From Streptomyces bambusae (GTDB lineage Bacteria > Actinomycetota > Actinomycetes > Streptomycetales > Streptomycetaceae), in assembly GCF_020532645.1 (NCBI RefSeq), contig NZ_JAJAUZ010000014.1, positions 82,783-146,782 of the forward strand: a stretch of 64,000 bases of DNA, given 5' to 3'. Below the pieces are notes generated by a model. The model worked only from the letters and a program-made list of their open reading frames with translations. It was not told the DNA's origin and did no database searches. This document shows positions 40,651 to 49,213 of this stretch, piece after piece. How positions within the stretch are numbered: position 1 is the first letter of the stretch; every line of letters starts with the position of its first letter. Made by a program: the position numbers and the translations under genes.

Positions 40651-41616
40651 CTACGCGGCCAGGGTCCGGATCGCCGTCTCCGCGTACCGCTTGGCCAGAC
40701 CGAGGGTGGCCGTGCTGTTGCGGCCCAGGGCCTCGCGGACGTGGCGGCGGGCCGTGGTCAGGTCGGCGCCGGGACCCAGGATGCGTTCGACGGCCTCCTC
40801 GCGCAGGAGGACGGTGTGCTGGGAGACGGCGGTGACGCCCGTCTCGTCGGGGATCAGGGACCACTCGCCGGTGTGGGCGGCCATCAGCGCCGGCGTGGCG
40901 GTCTGCTTGTAGACGATCCGGCCGGCGGCCGGGAAGCAGACCCGGACCGACTCCGTGGTGTGCACGGCACCGTCCGCCGTCAGGGAGTCCATCGCCAGCA
41001 GCTGGACGCCCGGCGCGGTCTCGACGACGTCGGCGCGGACCACGTGCGGCACCCGGTCCTGCCAGTCCCCGACGTCGTACAGGAACTGGTACACCAGGTC
41101 GGCCGGCCCGTTCACGCGCACCGAGTCCTCGAAGGACAGCAGCAGCCCGTCGAACCGCGGCCAGCGTTCCGCGGCCGCCTTCAGCGCGTCCAGCCCGGCC
41201 CGGCCCTCGGCCTCGGCGGCCTGCCGGACCCGTGCGGCGTCCGCGGCCCGGCCGCCGGCCACCGTGAACTCCTGGAACAGCGCCAGCCGGGACCGCCCGG
41301 CGCCCAGCGGCTCCACGATCCAGCTGCCGGCCAGCTCCGCGACCGGCGCTGCGGGGCCTTCCTGCCGGAAGTCGACCCGCAGCCCCGGTGCGTCGAGAGT
41401 CCGGTTCGAGAACCAGGACCGGACACCGCCGCCGTCCGCCCGGACCCACGTGTGGAACCGGTCCCGGCGGCCGTCGAAGTCGAGCCTCTCGACGTGGACG
41501 CTCGTCGGGAGCAGGAGCGGCCACTTCGTCGTGTCCGCGATCAGCGCGTAGACCACGCCGGCGGGCGCGTTCACCTCCACGGCACAGGACGTCCGGTGCA
41601 CCTGCTGGACCGACAT
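40651..41616 (-). CDS. Type II PKS aromatase/cyclase (didomain SRPBCC), copy 1
   Basis: 321 aa with two START/SRPBCC halves (about 1-150 and 160-321): N-half NAPAGVVYALIADTTKWPLLLP, C-half NGPADLVYQFLYDVGDWQDRVPHV (family order). Such didomain proteins fold and aromatise the first ring of a nascent polyketide on the ACP. ATG at 41616 is preferred over a GTG 6 nt upstream because GGGAGGG is correctly spaced. A paralogue (41720-42673) lies directly upstream. SARP-type heptamers precede this gene, so it starts its own transcript. The 172-bp gap towards the condensation gene has only a weak TTCAAAG/CGAGTAT pair (40522, 40533). Confidence 0.92.
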   Translation of the reverse strand: MSVQQVHRTSCAVEVNAPAGVVYALIADTTKWPLLLPTSVHVERLDFDGRRDRFHTWVRADGGGVRSWFSNRTLDAPGLRVDFRQEGPAAPVAELAGSWIVEPLGAGRSRLALFQEFTVAGGRAADAARVRQAAEAEGRAGLDALKAAAERWPRFDGLLLSFEDSVRVNGPADLVYQFLYDVGDWQDRVPHVVRADVVETAPGVQLLAMDSLTADGAVHTTESVRVCFPAAGRIVYKQTATPALMAAHTGEWSLIPDETGVTAVSQHTVLLREEAVERILGPGADLTTARRHVREALGRNSTATLGLAKRYAETAIRTLAA

Positions 41617-41660
41617 CGCCACCCTCCCTCACCTTTTGCTACAGAGTCTGTCCGCAACCG

Positions 41661-41689
41661 CCCGAGTCCCGCTCGAGACGGCCTGGAGC
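41661..41689. promoter_or_regulatory. SARP-type heptamers before aromatase/cyclase copy 1
   Basis: CCCGAGT (41661), CTCGAGA (41672) and CTGGAGC (41683), spaced 11 bp, 45-73 bp from the ATG at 41616 and lying in the 103-bp gap between the two cyclase genes. Confidence 0.65.
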
Positions 41690-41719
41690 CGCGGGCCGCA
41701 GGCACGGCCCGGAGCCTCG

Positions 41720-42673
41720 TCAGCGCGCGAGCGCCGACTCCGCGTGCTCCTTGGCGTACGTCATCGTCGCCGTGCTGTTGCGGCCCAGCGCCTCGCGCAC
41801 GTACCGGCGGGCCGCCGCGAGGTCCGCGTCGGGGCCCAGCACCCTCGCCACCGCCTCCTCGCGCAGCACCACGCTGTGCTTCGAGGTGACGGTCGAGCCG
41901 TACGCGCCGCCCTTCACGGTCCACACGCCGGTGTGCGCCGACATCAGCGCCGGGGTGCGCGTCTGCTTGTAGACGATGCGGCCGGCCGCCGGGAAGCACA
42001 CCCGCACCGACTCCGTCGTGTGCGCGGAGCCGTCCGCGGTGAGCGTGTCCATCGCCATCACCTGGACGCCGGGCAGCTCCTCCGTGAGGTCCAGCCGCGC
42101 CACGTGCGGCAGCAGCTCCGGCCACTGGTCCGCCCGCTCCAGGAACTCGTAGACCAGCTCCGGCGGGGCGTCCACGTGCACGGTGTCCTCGAAGGACATC
42201 ACCAGGTCGTCGAGCCGGCCCCACTGCTCGCCCAGCGCCGCCAGGTTGCCCAGCTCGGACCTGCTGTTGGTGTCGGTGGCGCGCTCCACCCACGCGACGT
42301 CCTCGGCGCGGTCGTCCGCGACGGAGAAGTCGTGCAGCAGCACCAGCTTCGACCGGTCCGCGGCCAGCGGCTCGACGATCCAGGTGCCGGTCATCGACGA
42401 CAGCGGGGCCGCCGGGATCTCCTGCCGGAACTCGATGCGCCGCGCCGACGCGTCCAGCACCCGGCGCGAGGTCCACGACTTGATGCGGCCGTTGGCCGTC
42501 GCCCACATCCGCAGCCGCTCCTGCTCGCCGTCGAACGACAGCCGCTCGACGTGCACGTTCGGCGGGAAGTACAGCGGCCACTGGACGGCGTCCGCCAGCA
42601 TGCCGTAGACGACGCCCGCGGGGGCGGCCACCTCGGTCTCGTGCACGGTACGGTGCACCCGCTCGGCCGCCAT
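41720..42673 (-). CDS. Type II PKS aromatase/cyclase (didomain SRPBCC), copy 2
   Basis: 317 aa, same layout as copy 1: AAPAGVVYGMLADAVQWPLYFPPN and DAPPELVYEFLERADQWPELLPHV (family order) open the two halves, and the C-terminus has GRNSTATMTYAKEHAESAL (copy 1: GRNSTATLGLAKRYAETAI). The ATG shares a base with the ketoreductase stop (TGATG), so it is translated from the KR message. Two didomain cyclases imply closure of more than one ring, or two alternative chain folds. Confidence 0.92.
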   Translation of the reverse strand: MAAERVHRTVHETEVAAPAGVVYGMLADAVQWPLYFPPNVHVERLSFDGEQERLRMWATANGRIKSWTSRRVLDASARRIEFRQEIPAAPLSSMTGTWIVEPLAADRSKLVLLHDFSVADDRAEDVAWVERATDTNSRSELGNLAALGEQWGRLDDLVMSFEDTVHVDAPPELVYEFLERADQWPELLPHVARLDLTEELPGVQVMAMDTLTADGSAHTTESVRVCFPAAGRIVYKQTRTPALMSAHTGVWTVKGGAYGSTVTSKHSVVLREEAVARVLGPDADLAAARRYVREALGRNSTATMTYAKEHAESALAR

Positions 42674-43488
42674 CAGAAGTTCCCCAGTCCGCCGCAGACG
42701 TTCAGCGCCTGCGCGGTCACGGACGCGGCGAGGTCCGTCGTCAGGTAGCCGACCATGGCCGCCACCTCCTCGGGAGTCGCGTACCGCCCCAGCGGGATCT
42801 TCGCCTCGAACTGCTCCTGCACGGCGTCGGTCGTGGTGTTCCACGCCGCCGCGTAGCCGGCCCGCACGCGCTGCGCCATCGGCGTCTCCACGTACCCCGG
42901 GCACACCGCGTTGACGGTGACGCCGGTCGGCGCCAGCTCCTTGCCGAGGGCCTTGGTGAACCCGACGACGGCGTGCTTCGACGCCGAGTACGGGGCGCCC
43001 AGCAGGACGCCCTGCTTGCCCGCCGTGGACGCGATGTTGATGATGCGGCCGCCCGGCGCGCCGGCCAGGCCGCCGTTCTTCAGCACCTCCCGCGTCAGCA
43101 GGAACACGCTGTTCAGATTGGTGTCGATGACGTCGTACCAGACCTCGTCGCTGAGGTCGGCGGTCGGACCGCCGCCGCTCCGGCCGGCGTTGTTGACCAG
43201 CACCGACACCGGGCCGAACGCGGCCACCGCGGCCGCCACCAGGGCCTGCACGTCCTCCTTCGAGCGGACGTCGGCGGCGGTGCCGTCGACGTCCAGGCCC
43301 TCGGCGCGCAGCTCCTCGACGGTCGCCTTCACGGCCTCCGCGGTCCGCGCGCACAGGAACACCCGGTACCCGCGCCCGGCGAGGTCTCGGACGACCGCCA
43401 GACCGATGCCGCTGGTGCCGCCCGTGACCAGGGCCACCGGCTTCGCCGCGCCCTCCGGCCGTTCCTGCTGTGCTGTCCGTGCTGTCAT
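42673..43488 (-). CDS. Type II PKS ketoreductase (ActIII-like SDR)
   Basis: 271 aa. VTGGTSGIGLAVVRDLAGRG, NNAGRSGGG, NIASTAGKQG, YSASKHAVVGFTKALGKEL and VCPGYVETPMAQRVR are the C-9 ketoreductase motifs; the PGY-x-E-TPM loop and a C-terminus ending in CGGLGN(F) match ActIII-type enzymes. It would reduce one ketone of the full-length poly-beta-ketone with NADPH before cyclisation. ATG at 43488 follows GGAGGGGC and overlaps the monooxygenase stop. Confidence 0.95.
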   Translation of the reverse strand: MTARTAQQERPEGAAKPVALVTGGTSGIGLAVVRDLAGRGYRVFLCARTAEAVKATVEELRAEGLDVDGTAADVRSKEDVQALVAAAVAAFGPVSVLVNNAGRSGGGPTADLSDEVWYDVIDTNLNSVFLLTREVLKNGGLAGAPGGRIINIASTAGKQGVLLGAPYSASKHAVVGFTKALGKELAPTGVTVNAVCPGYVETPMAQRVRAGYAAAWNTTTDAVQEQFEAKIPLGRYATPEEVAAMVGYLTTDLAASVTAQALNVCGGLGNF

Positions 43489-45254
43489 CGGTGCCCCTCC
43501 AGAACCCGTGCTGAGGCCTCCACCGTGTCGCGGAGCTCTGGAGACGCACTGGAAGGCCGGTCGAGGACCCGTACCGGAGCAGTGCCCTCCCGGACCGCCG
43601 CCACCGCCTCCCGGATCACGTCCGGCAGCACCGCGCCGGGACCCAGCGGCGCCAGCGCCTTCGCCAGCGCGTCGCGGGTCAGCTCCGCGCCGCCGGAGGC
43701 CACGTAGCCGTCGGGACGGATCAGCAGCCAGCCGCCCGGGGCCAGCCCCAGCGACGCGGTGAGCAGCCCCTCGGGGTCGGCCAGCGGGCCGGGTCCGGTG
43801 CCGCCGCCCGTGTGCACCGTGCGCACCGACAGCCAGGCCCCGTGCACGGCCGCCGCGGCCGCCGCGACCCGGCCCGCCGCGTCCGGGCCGCCCGCCGCCC
43901 ACACCAGGGACCAGCGGGGATCGCGGAGTTCGGCGCGCAGCGCCTCGGCGCCCGGGTCGTCCGGATGCCGGGCGGCGGCCGCCGCGGCCCGGGTGCCCGC
44001 GGGCACCGGGATCAGCGGGTCCGCGGTGGTCAGCGAGCTCTCCGGGTACGACAGCAGCAGCCCGGACATGCCGCCGAGCACCTTCCGCTGGATCTTCCGG
44101 CGCAGCGGCCCGACGTTCCGTACGAACGTGAACGCGACGGGCAGCCCGACGCCGGCCATCGCCGCCTTGAACTGCACCAGGAACGTGGCCTTCCGCACCG
44201 AGCCCAGCAGCTTCTTCCCGATCGGGACGCGCTCCTCGCCGTAGGTGGCGAGCAGCTCCGGACCGGCCTGCCCGTGCGCGGCCATCGCGAGCTTCCAGCC
44301 GAGGTTGTACGCCTCCTGGATGCCGGTGTTCATGCCCTGGCCGGAGGCCGGGCTGTGCACGTGCGCGGCGTCGCCCGCGACGAAGCAGCGGCCGTCGTGC
44401 ATGCGCGGCACCATCCGCTGCTGGAAGGTGAACACGGACGTCCAGTCGGGCTCGCCGACCTCCACCGGGCGGCCCAGTCCGGTGCTGAGCTTCTCCGAGA
44501 ACCGCCGCGCCGCCTCGGCCGGCGTCTCGTCACGGCCGGCGGGCGCGGTGTCCAGCAGCCGCCAGTAGCCCTCCCGCTGGTACGGCACCATCATCATGGC
44601 CTGACTGCCGGTGTGCGCCCAGTAGATGGTGTCCGGCGGCAGGTCGAGGGAGACGGCCGCGTCGGCCAGTGCCCAGGTCTCGCTGGACTCGCCGAGCAGC
44701 GGCAGCCCGAGCTGCTTGCGGACCGTGCTGTGGCCGCCGTCGCAGCCGACCAGCCAGGGCACCTCGTACTCCTCGGTGGTGCCGTCGGCGTGCTCCAGCC
44801 GGGTCCGGACGGTGTCCCGGTCCTGCTCCAGCGAGGTCAGCCGGACACCCCACTCGACACTCACGCCGAGCCGGGCCACCGCATCCCGGAGCACCTCCTC
44901 GGTCTCCGTCTGGCCGACGATCACGGTGAACGGGTACCGGGTGGGCATCGAGCGGTAGTCCGCCTCCAGCCGCACCAGCCGGCGGCCCCGCGCGAACATC
45001 GTGAACGCCTGGTTCCGGCGGCCCCGGGCGAGCACCCCGTCCACCACGCCCATCTGGTCGAACGTCTCCAGCGTCCGCGGGTGCACGGCCACTGCACGAC
45101 TGGTGGGGGCCGGTCCGGCGGCGCCGTCGACGAGACGGACGGCGAGGCCGCGGCGGGCCAGTTCGTGGGCGGCGGTCAGGCCCACGGGGCCCGCCCCGAC
45201 CACGAGCACCCGGGGGGATCCGGCCGGGCGGGATGCGGGGGCGTTCGTCGCCAC
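43485..45254 (-). CDS. Aromatic polyketide FAD monooxygenase (PHBH-type)
   Basis: 589 aa. VVGAGPVGLTAAHELARRG, VGCDGGHSTVRKQLGLPLLG, and CFVAGDAAHVHSPASGQGMNTGIQEAYNLGWKLA (family order) cover FAD, DG and GD motifs; the C-terminal 150 residues form the thioredoxin-like domain seen in anthraquinone and angucycline hydroxylases. Expected reaction: hydroxylation or quinone formation on the aromatic core. GTG start at 45254, with AAGGAGCGACCACA upstream. It follows the CoA-ligase gene by 122 bp; that gap has a GCAGGGC...GCCCTGC dyad. Confidence 0.92.
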   Translation of the reverse strand: MATNAPASRPAGSPRVLVVGAGPVGLTAAHELARRGLAVRLVDGAAGPAPTSRAVAVHPRTLETFDQMGVVDGVLARGRRNQAFTMFARGRRLVRLEADYRSMPTRYPFTVIVGQTETEEVLRDAVARLGVSVEWGVRLTSLEQDRDTVRTRLEHADGTTEEYEVPWLVGCDGGHSTVRKQLGLPLLGESSETWALADAAVSLDLPPDTIYWAHTGSQAMMMVPYQREGYWRLLDTAPAGRDETPAEAARRFSEKLSTGLGRPVEVGEPDWTSVFTFQQRMVPRMHDGRCFVAGDAAHVHSPASGQGMNTGIQEAYNLGWKLAMAAHGQAGPELLATYGEERVPIGKKLLGSVRKATFLVQFKAAMAGVGLPVAFTFVRNVGPLRRKIQRKVLGGMSGLLLSYPESSLTTADPLIPVPAGTRAAAAAARHPDDPGAEALRAELRDPRWSLVWAAGGPDAAGRVAAAAAAVHGAWLSVRTVHTGGGTGPGPLADPEGLLTASLGLAPGGWLLIRPDGYVASGGAELTRDALAKALAPLGPGAVLPDVIREAVAAVREGTAPVRVLDRPSSASPELRDTVEASARVLEGHR

Positions 45255-45376
45255 TGTGGTCGCTCCTTCGGTGGTACGGCGGTACGGGATGCGCAGGGCA
45301 CTCGGGCCCTGCGGTACGGACGGGCGGGACGGACGGGGCACGCCGGACGGGCGCCCGGACCTGCGGGGGCCGGGTG

Positions 45377-46969
45377 TCACGCCGCCGCCTCCGCGGCAGC
45401 CCGGCCGCGCAGGGTCTGCCGCAGCGCGCGCCGCTCCGGCTTGCCGACGTGGTTGCGCGGCACCGCGTCGATGACCTCCACGCGGCGGATCTGCTCGAAC
45501 CAGCTCAGGCTCGCGTTGGCGCGCTCCACGACCGCGTCGACGGTGTCGAGGAGGCCGGGGGCGTCCGGGTCGCGCAGCACGATCCCCGCCCACACCACCT
45601 CGCCGTGCACCGGGTCGGGCCAGCCCGCCACGATGCACTCGGCGACGTGCGGATCGGTCCCGACGACCCGCTCGACGGCGGTCGGCGAGACGAGTTCGTT
45701 GTCGTACTTGAAGACGTCGCCGAGCCGGTCCACCAGGAACAGCTCGCGGTCCTCGTTGAGGTAGCCGACGTCGCCGGTCGCGAACCAGCCGTCCGCGTCG
45801 ACCGGCGAGGGCACGCTCTCGTCGAGGTAGCCGGCCATCACCTGCGGCCCGCGGACCTGCACCTCGCCCGTCGAGTACACGTCGAGCGGGACGCCGGTGC
45901 CCAGCCGCACGATCCGGCACTCGGTGCCCGGCACGGCCCGGCCCACCGAGCCCGACTTCGGGCGGTGCCGGTCCTGGCAGTGCGACAGCGGCGACAGCTC
46001 CGCCAGCCCGTAGCCCTGGATCACCGGCACGCCCAGCGCGGCGCGCAGCGCCTGCGCCGCCGTCGGCGACAGCGCGGTGCCGCCGGACAGCACGGCCGTC
46101 AGCCGCCGGCCGGCCGGGAACTCGCCGGTGAGCCGCTCGTCCCGGGCCAGCACGTGCAGCCGGGCCGGCAGCCCGTAGTAGTGGGTGGCCTCCTCGCGGG
46201 CTGCGACGGCCACCGAGGCGACGGGGTCCGGGTCGGTGCACAGCACCTGGCAGGCGCCCGCGAACACACCCGAGTTGAGGTGCATCGTGTGGTAGAGCGG
46301 CAGGTGGTTGACGGTCACCGAGTCGCTGCCGAGGTCGTGCGCGGCGGCGGTCTGCGCGGCGTTCGCCACCAGGTTGCGGTGGGTCAGCCGGACGGCCTTG
46401 GGACGGCCCGTGGTGCCGGTCGTGAACTGGATGCACGCATCGCCGTCGAGGTCCACCGGCCCGGGCAGGGACGACCGCTCCGGCGCCGACTCCAGCGCCA
46501 CCGCCAGCGGCACGGCGTCACCGGGGACGATCCCGTCGGGCGCGTCCGTCACCACCACCGAACGCAGGTCCGGCAGCCGGTCGCCCAGCTTGATCAGCAG
46601 CTCGGCGGTGGCCGTCGGGACGAACGCCACCTCCACCGCCGCCGTCCGCAGCACATGGAACAGCCCCGCCTCCTTGATCAGCGGGTTGACCAGCACGATC
46701 GTGTTCCCGCTGCGCACGGTGCCGTAGTAGGCGGCCGCGAACGCCGGGTCGAGGACGTTCGCCACGCCGATCCGCGCGCCGCGCCGGCCGCAGGTCTGCT
46801 CCAGGTACGAGGCGATCCGGTCGGCCTGGCCGTCGAGTTCGGCGAACGTCACGGTGCTCTTGGTGCCGGCCCGGTTCACCGTCCGGACGGCCCGGCCCGC
46901 CGGGTCGCGGACGGCCGCCCGGCGCAGCAGGCCGTCCAGCGGGAGTTCCGGATACACGAGTCTCGGCAT
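45377..46969 (-). CDS. Acyl-CoA/acyl-ACP ligase (AMP-forming)
   Basis: 530 aa ANL-superfamily enzyme. AMP-binding signature FTTGTTGRPKAVRLTH, VIQGYGLAELSPLSH, GWFATGDVGYLNEDRELFLVDR, and the catalytic Lys in NHVGKPERRALR. The pattern is of an acyl-CoA ligase rather than an NRPS adenylation domain. It may activate a non-acetate starter acid, or an acid later joined by the condensation protein. ATG at 46969 follows CAGGAGGAG. It heads the minus-strand operon ligase - monooxygenase - KR - cyclase under a SARP-type array shared with the divergent NTF2-like gene. Confidence 0.9.
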   Translation of the reverse strand: MPRLVYPELPLDGLLRRAAVRDPAGRAVRTVNRAGTKSTVTFAELDGQADRIASYLEQTCGRRGARIGVANVLDPAFAAAYYGTVRSGNTIVLVNPLIKEAGLFHVLRTAAVEVAFVPTATAELLIKLGDRLPDLRSVVVTDAPDGIVPGDAVPLAVALESAPERSSLPGPVDLDGDACIQFTTGTTGRPKAVRLTHRNLVANAAQTAAAHDLGSDSVTVNHLPLYHTMHLNSGVFAGACQVLCTDPDPVASVAVAAREEATHYYGLPARLHVLARDERLTGEFPAGRRLTAVLSGGTALSPTAAQALRAALGVPVIQGYGLAELSPLSHCQDRHRPKSGSVGRAVPGTECRIVRLGTGVPLDVYSTGEVQVRGPQVMAGYLDESVPSPVDADGWFATGDVGYLNEDRELFLVDRLGDVFKYDNELVSPTAVERVVGTDPHVAECIVAGWPDPVHGEVVWAGIVLRDPDAPGLLDTVDAVVERANASLSWFEQIRRVEVIDAVPRNHVGKPERRALRQTLRGRAAAEAAA

Positions 46970-47037
46970 GGTGCTCTCCTCCTGGCTCCCGAAGGGGCGG
47001 CCGCGGCTGCGGCGGAACCCCAGCCTCGGCAGGTGCG

Positions 47038-47066
47038 CTTGAGGAGTCCTCGAAGGGTGCTCGATC
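47038..47066. promoter_or_regulatory. SARP-type heptamers in the ligase / NTF2-like divergent promoter
   Basis: CTTGAGG (47038), CTCGAAG (47049) and CTCGATC (47060), spaced exactly 11 bp. This is the cleanest array in the window and lies in the 142-bp gap between two divergent genes. Confidence 0.75.
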
Positions 47067-47111
47067 TCCACCGCAGAAGCTGGGGCCAAACCGAGGGAAC
47101 GGAGTCCCGCC

Positions 47112-47576
47112 ATGACCGCGACGTACGCCGCCGAGGCGATCCCCCAGCCGCGCCACGGGCGCGAGTTCGGCCTGCTGTACGCGGAGGTGCAGCAGTTCTA
47201 CTCCCGCCAGATGCAGCTCTTCGACTCGTTCCGGGCCGACGACTGGGCGGCCACGTTCACCGAGTCCGCCGTCTTCGACGTGCCGACGCTGCCCGCGCCG
47301 GTCGTCGGCCGCCCCGGCCTCGCCGCCAACGTCCGGCGCAACAGGGAACTGCACGCCGCCGGCGGCGAGCAGATGCGGCACTGGCTGGGCATGCTCGACA
47401 TCGTGGAACTGCCGGACGGCTCCCTGAGCACCCGCAGCTACGCCATCGTGTACCTGACGCCGCGCGGCGGCGAACCCAGGGTGTTCCGGGTCTGCGTCAT
47501 GGAGGACATCGTCCAGCGCACCCCCGACGGCTGGCAGGTCTCCTACCGCCTCGTCACCCGCGACGACCTCGCCTGA
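47112..47576 (+). CDS. NTF2/SnoaL-like protein (full length)
   Basis: 154 aa. YAEVQQFYSRQMQLFDSFRADDWAATFTESAVFDVP (family order) and GEQMRHWLGMLDIVELPDGSLSTRSYAIVY are the two halves of a SnoaL/NTF2 cone fold with a His-Trp motif. Such proteins in aromatic PKS clusters close rings or hydroxylate without cofactor. Its paralogue (33679-34032) has the middle deleted. The stop is followed by a GCACCGGGGCC/GGCCCCGGTGC hairpin shared with the convergent monooxygenase end. Confidence 0.83.
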   Translation: MTATYAAEAIPQPRHGREFGLLYAEVQQFYSRQMQLFDSFRADDWAATFTESAVFDVPTLPAPVVGRPGLAANVRRNRELHAAGGEQMRHWLGMLDIVELPDGSLSTRSYAIVYLTPRGGEPRVFRVCVMEDIVQRTPDGWQVSYRLVTRDDLA

Positions 47577-47617
47577 GGGCCGGGTGCGGGCCCCGCCCGC
47601 GTGCACCGGGGCCTCGC

Positions 47618-48880
47618 TCAGTGGCGCCGGCCCCGGTGCGCGGGCAGCACGGTGAACAGGTCGGTGCGGACCCCGGCCGGGTCGTGCCCGTGGGCGATCC
47701 GCCGGGTCAGCCGGGCGCCGAACGGGGTGCGGACCGCCAGCCCCGTGGCGCGCGCCCGCAGCAGCGCGCCGGCGGGCCGCGGACCGTCGCCGAACACCGC
47801 GCGCACCTGCACGGCCTGCATCCGGTGCACGGCCGACGCCACCGGCGCCCGCCGCTCCTGGTACGCCGCCAGGCGCTGCGCCGTCGGCTCCTGCGCGTGC
47901 AGCGCCGCCACCAGTACGGGGTGCAGCACGGCCGCGTCCTGCAACGCCAGCCCGATGCCCTGGGCGCCCACCGGGCCGTGCGCGTGCGCGCTCTCGCCCA
48001 GCAGCACCAGCCCGTCGCGCACCCACTCCCGGGCGTGCGCGGCCGACCCGTCGAGCACGACCGGCGCGTCCCCGGGACCCAGCTGCGCGTACAGCAGATC
48101 GGCGAACTCCGGCAGCATCCCGGCCAGCTCCCGCCGCAGCCGGCGCAGCCCGCCGGCCGCCGCGGCCGTCCGGCCCTGCGGCAGCGTCCACGCCAGCCGG
48201 ACCCGGTCCGGATGGCTGTCGTGGACCAGCACCACGCCCTCCGGACCGCGGTGCACCCGCACCCGCCCGGCGGCCCGCCGCGGCGCCCGCAACGACAGCC
48301 ACAGCACCTCGTGCGGGAAGCACCCGCAGCGCCCCGCGTCGATGCCGGCGAGCGCCCGGGTCCGGGAGAACCGGCCGTCGGCGCCGACCACCACCGAGGC
48401 CCGCACCGTCACCGGCACCCGGCCGGGCCCGTGCAGCACGGCGCCCCGGCAGGGGCTGCCGGGGCGCTTCTCCACGAGCGCGGCGATCCGGTGCCCGTCG
48501 AGTGCGACGAACCCCGGCAGACTCCGGCAGGCCGCCAGGAGCTCCTTGAGCACATGGGCCTGCGGGAGGGCGAGCAGATGGTCGTACGGGGCGGGCAGCC
48601 GACCGTAGTCGAGGTCGAGCAGCACCTGCCCGCGCTCCAGGACCTGCACGCCCCGCAGGCTCGCCGCCCCGCGGGCCGCCGCCGCGGTGAGGACGCCGAG
48701 GTCGTCCAGGACCCGCTGCCCGCCGGGCTGCAGCAGCTCCCCGTGGAACTCCCGGCGGAACCCGGGAGACCGCTCGACGAGCGCCACCCGGAACCCGGAC
48801 CGCAGCATCATCAGCGACAGGGCGAGCCCGGCCGGTCCGGCGCCGACGACACAGACGTCGGTGTCGAGCTCCTCCGCCAC
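47618..48880 (-). CDS. FAD-dependent monooxygenase/oxidoreductase
   Basis: 420 aa. VVGAGPAGLALSLMMLRSG (FAD), VVVGADGRFSRTRALAGI (DG), LVLLGESAHAHGPVGAQGIGLALQDAA in family order (GD motif with GES in place of GDA). Smaller than the 43485-45254 enzyme and without a thioredoxin-like tail, it resembles the anthrone or halogenase-like branch of polyketide flavoenzymes. GTG start 2 nt after the ACP stop, so co-translated with the minimal PKS. Probable role: oxidative tailoring soon after chain folding. Confidence 0.88.
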   Translation of the reverse strand: MAEELDTDVCVVGAGPAGLALSLMMLRSGFRVALVERSPGFRREFHGELLQPGGQRVLDDLGVLTAAAARGAASLRGVQVLERGQVLLDLDYGRLPAPYDHLLALPQAHVLKELLAACRSLPGFVALDGHRIAALVEKRPGSPCRGAVLHGPGRVPVTVRASVVVGADGRFSRTRALAGIDAGRCGCFPHEVLWLSLRAPRRAAGRVRVHRGPEGVVLVHDSHPDRVRLAWTLPQGRTAAAAGGLRRLRRELAGMLPEFADLLYAQLGPGDAPVVLDGSAAHAREWVRDGLVLLGESAHAHGPVGAQGIGLALQDAAVLHPVLVAALHAQEPTAQRLAAYQERRAPVASAVHRMQAVQVRAVFGDGPRPAGALLRARATGLAVRTPFGARLTRRIAHGHDPAGVRTDLFTVLPAHRGRRH

Positions 48881-48882
48881 GC

Positions 48883-49146
48883 TCAGGCCGCGGTCCGGGC
48901 TGCCAGCAGCTCGTTGACCATCGCGAGGTAGCGGCGCGGGGTGTCCGCGTCGTCGAGGGCCTCCTCGTCGAGCATCACGTCGAAGTCGCGCTCGATGAGG
49001 CCCGTGGTCTGCAGGATGGCCAGCGAGTCGTAGCCCAGCTCGAACCAGTTCAGGTCGAGGACGTCGCCGTCGAGGTCGATGCCCTCGTCCTCGCCCGCGC
49101 ACTCGCGGAGAATGCGCTTCAGGTCGTCGAGTGTCAGCCGGTCCAT
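48883..49146 (-). CDS. Type II PKS acyl carrier protein
   Basis: 87 aa. LGYDSLAIL carries the phosphopantetheine serine (Ser41), flanked by the acidic helices typical of aromatic PKS ACPs (GEDEGIDLDGDVLDLNWFE, EEALDDADTPRRYLAMVN). ATG at 49146 chosen because it begins the conserved helix 1 (MDRLTLDDLKRIL), 67 bp after the CLF stop, with GGGAGACC upstream. It forms the minimal PKS with the next two genes. Confidence 0.95.
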   Translation of the reverse strand: MDRLTLDDLKRILRECAGEDEGIDLDGDVLDLNWFELGYDSLAILQTTGLIERDFDVMLDEEALDDADTPRRYLAMVNELLAARTAA

Positions 49147-49213
49147 GGTCTCCCTCTGTTCTGCGTGGATCCGTGTGTGGGGTGGGTGGGGATGTACGGG
49201 ACGTACGGGTGGG

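Noticed and set aside
45233..48931. 1232-codon plus-strand frame
   Set aside because: Antisense to the ligase and flavoenzyme genes; high-GC DNA keeps frame free of stops. Only the part at 47112-47576, in its own frame, is a real gene.
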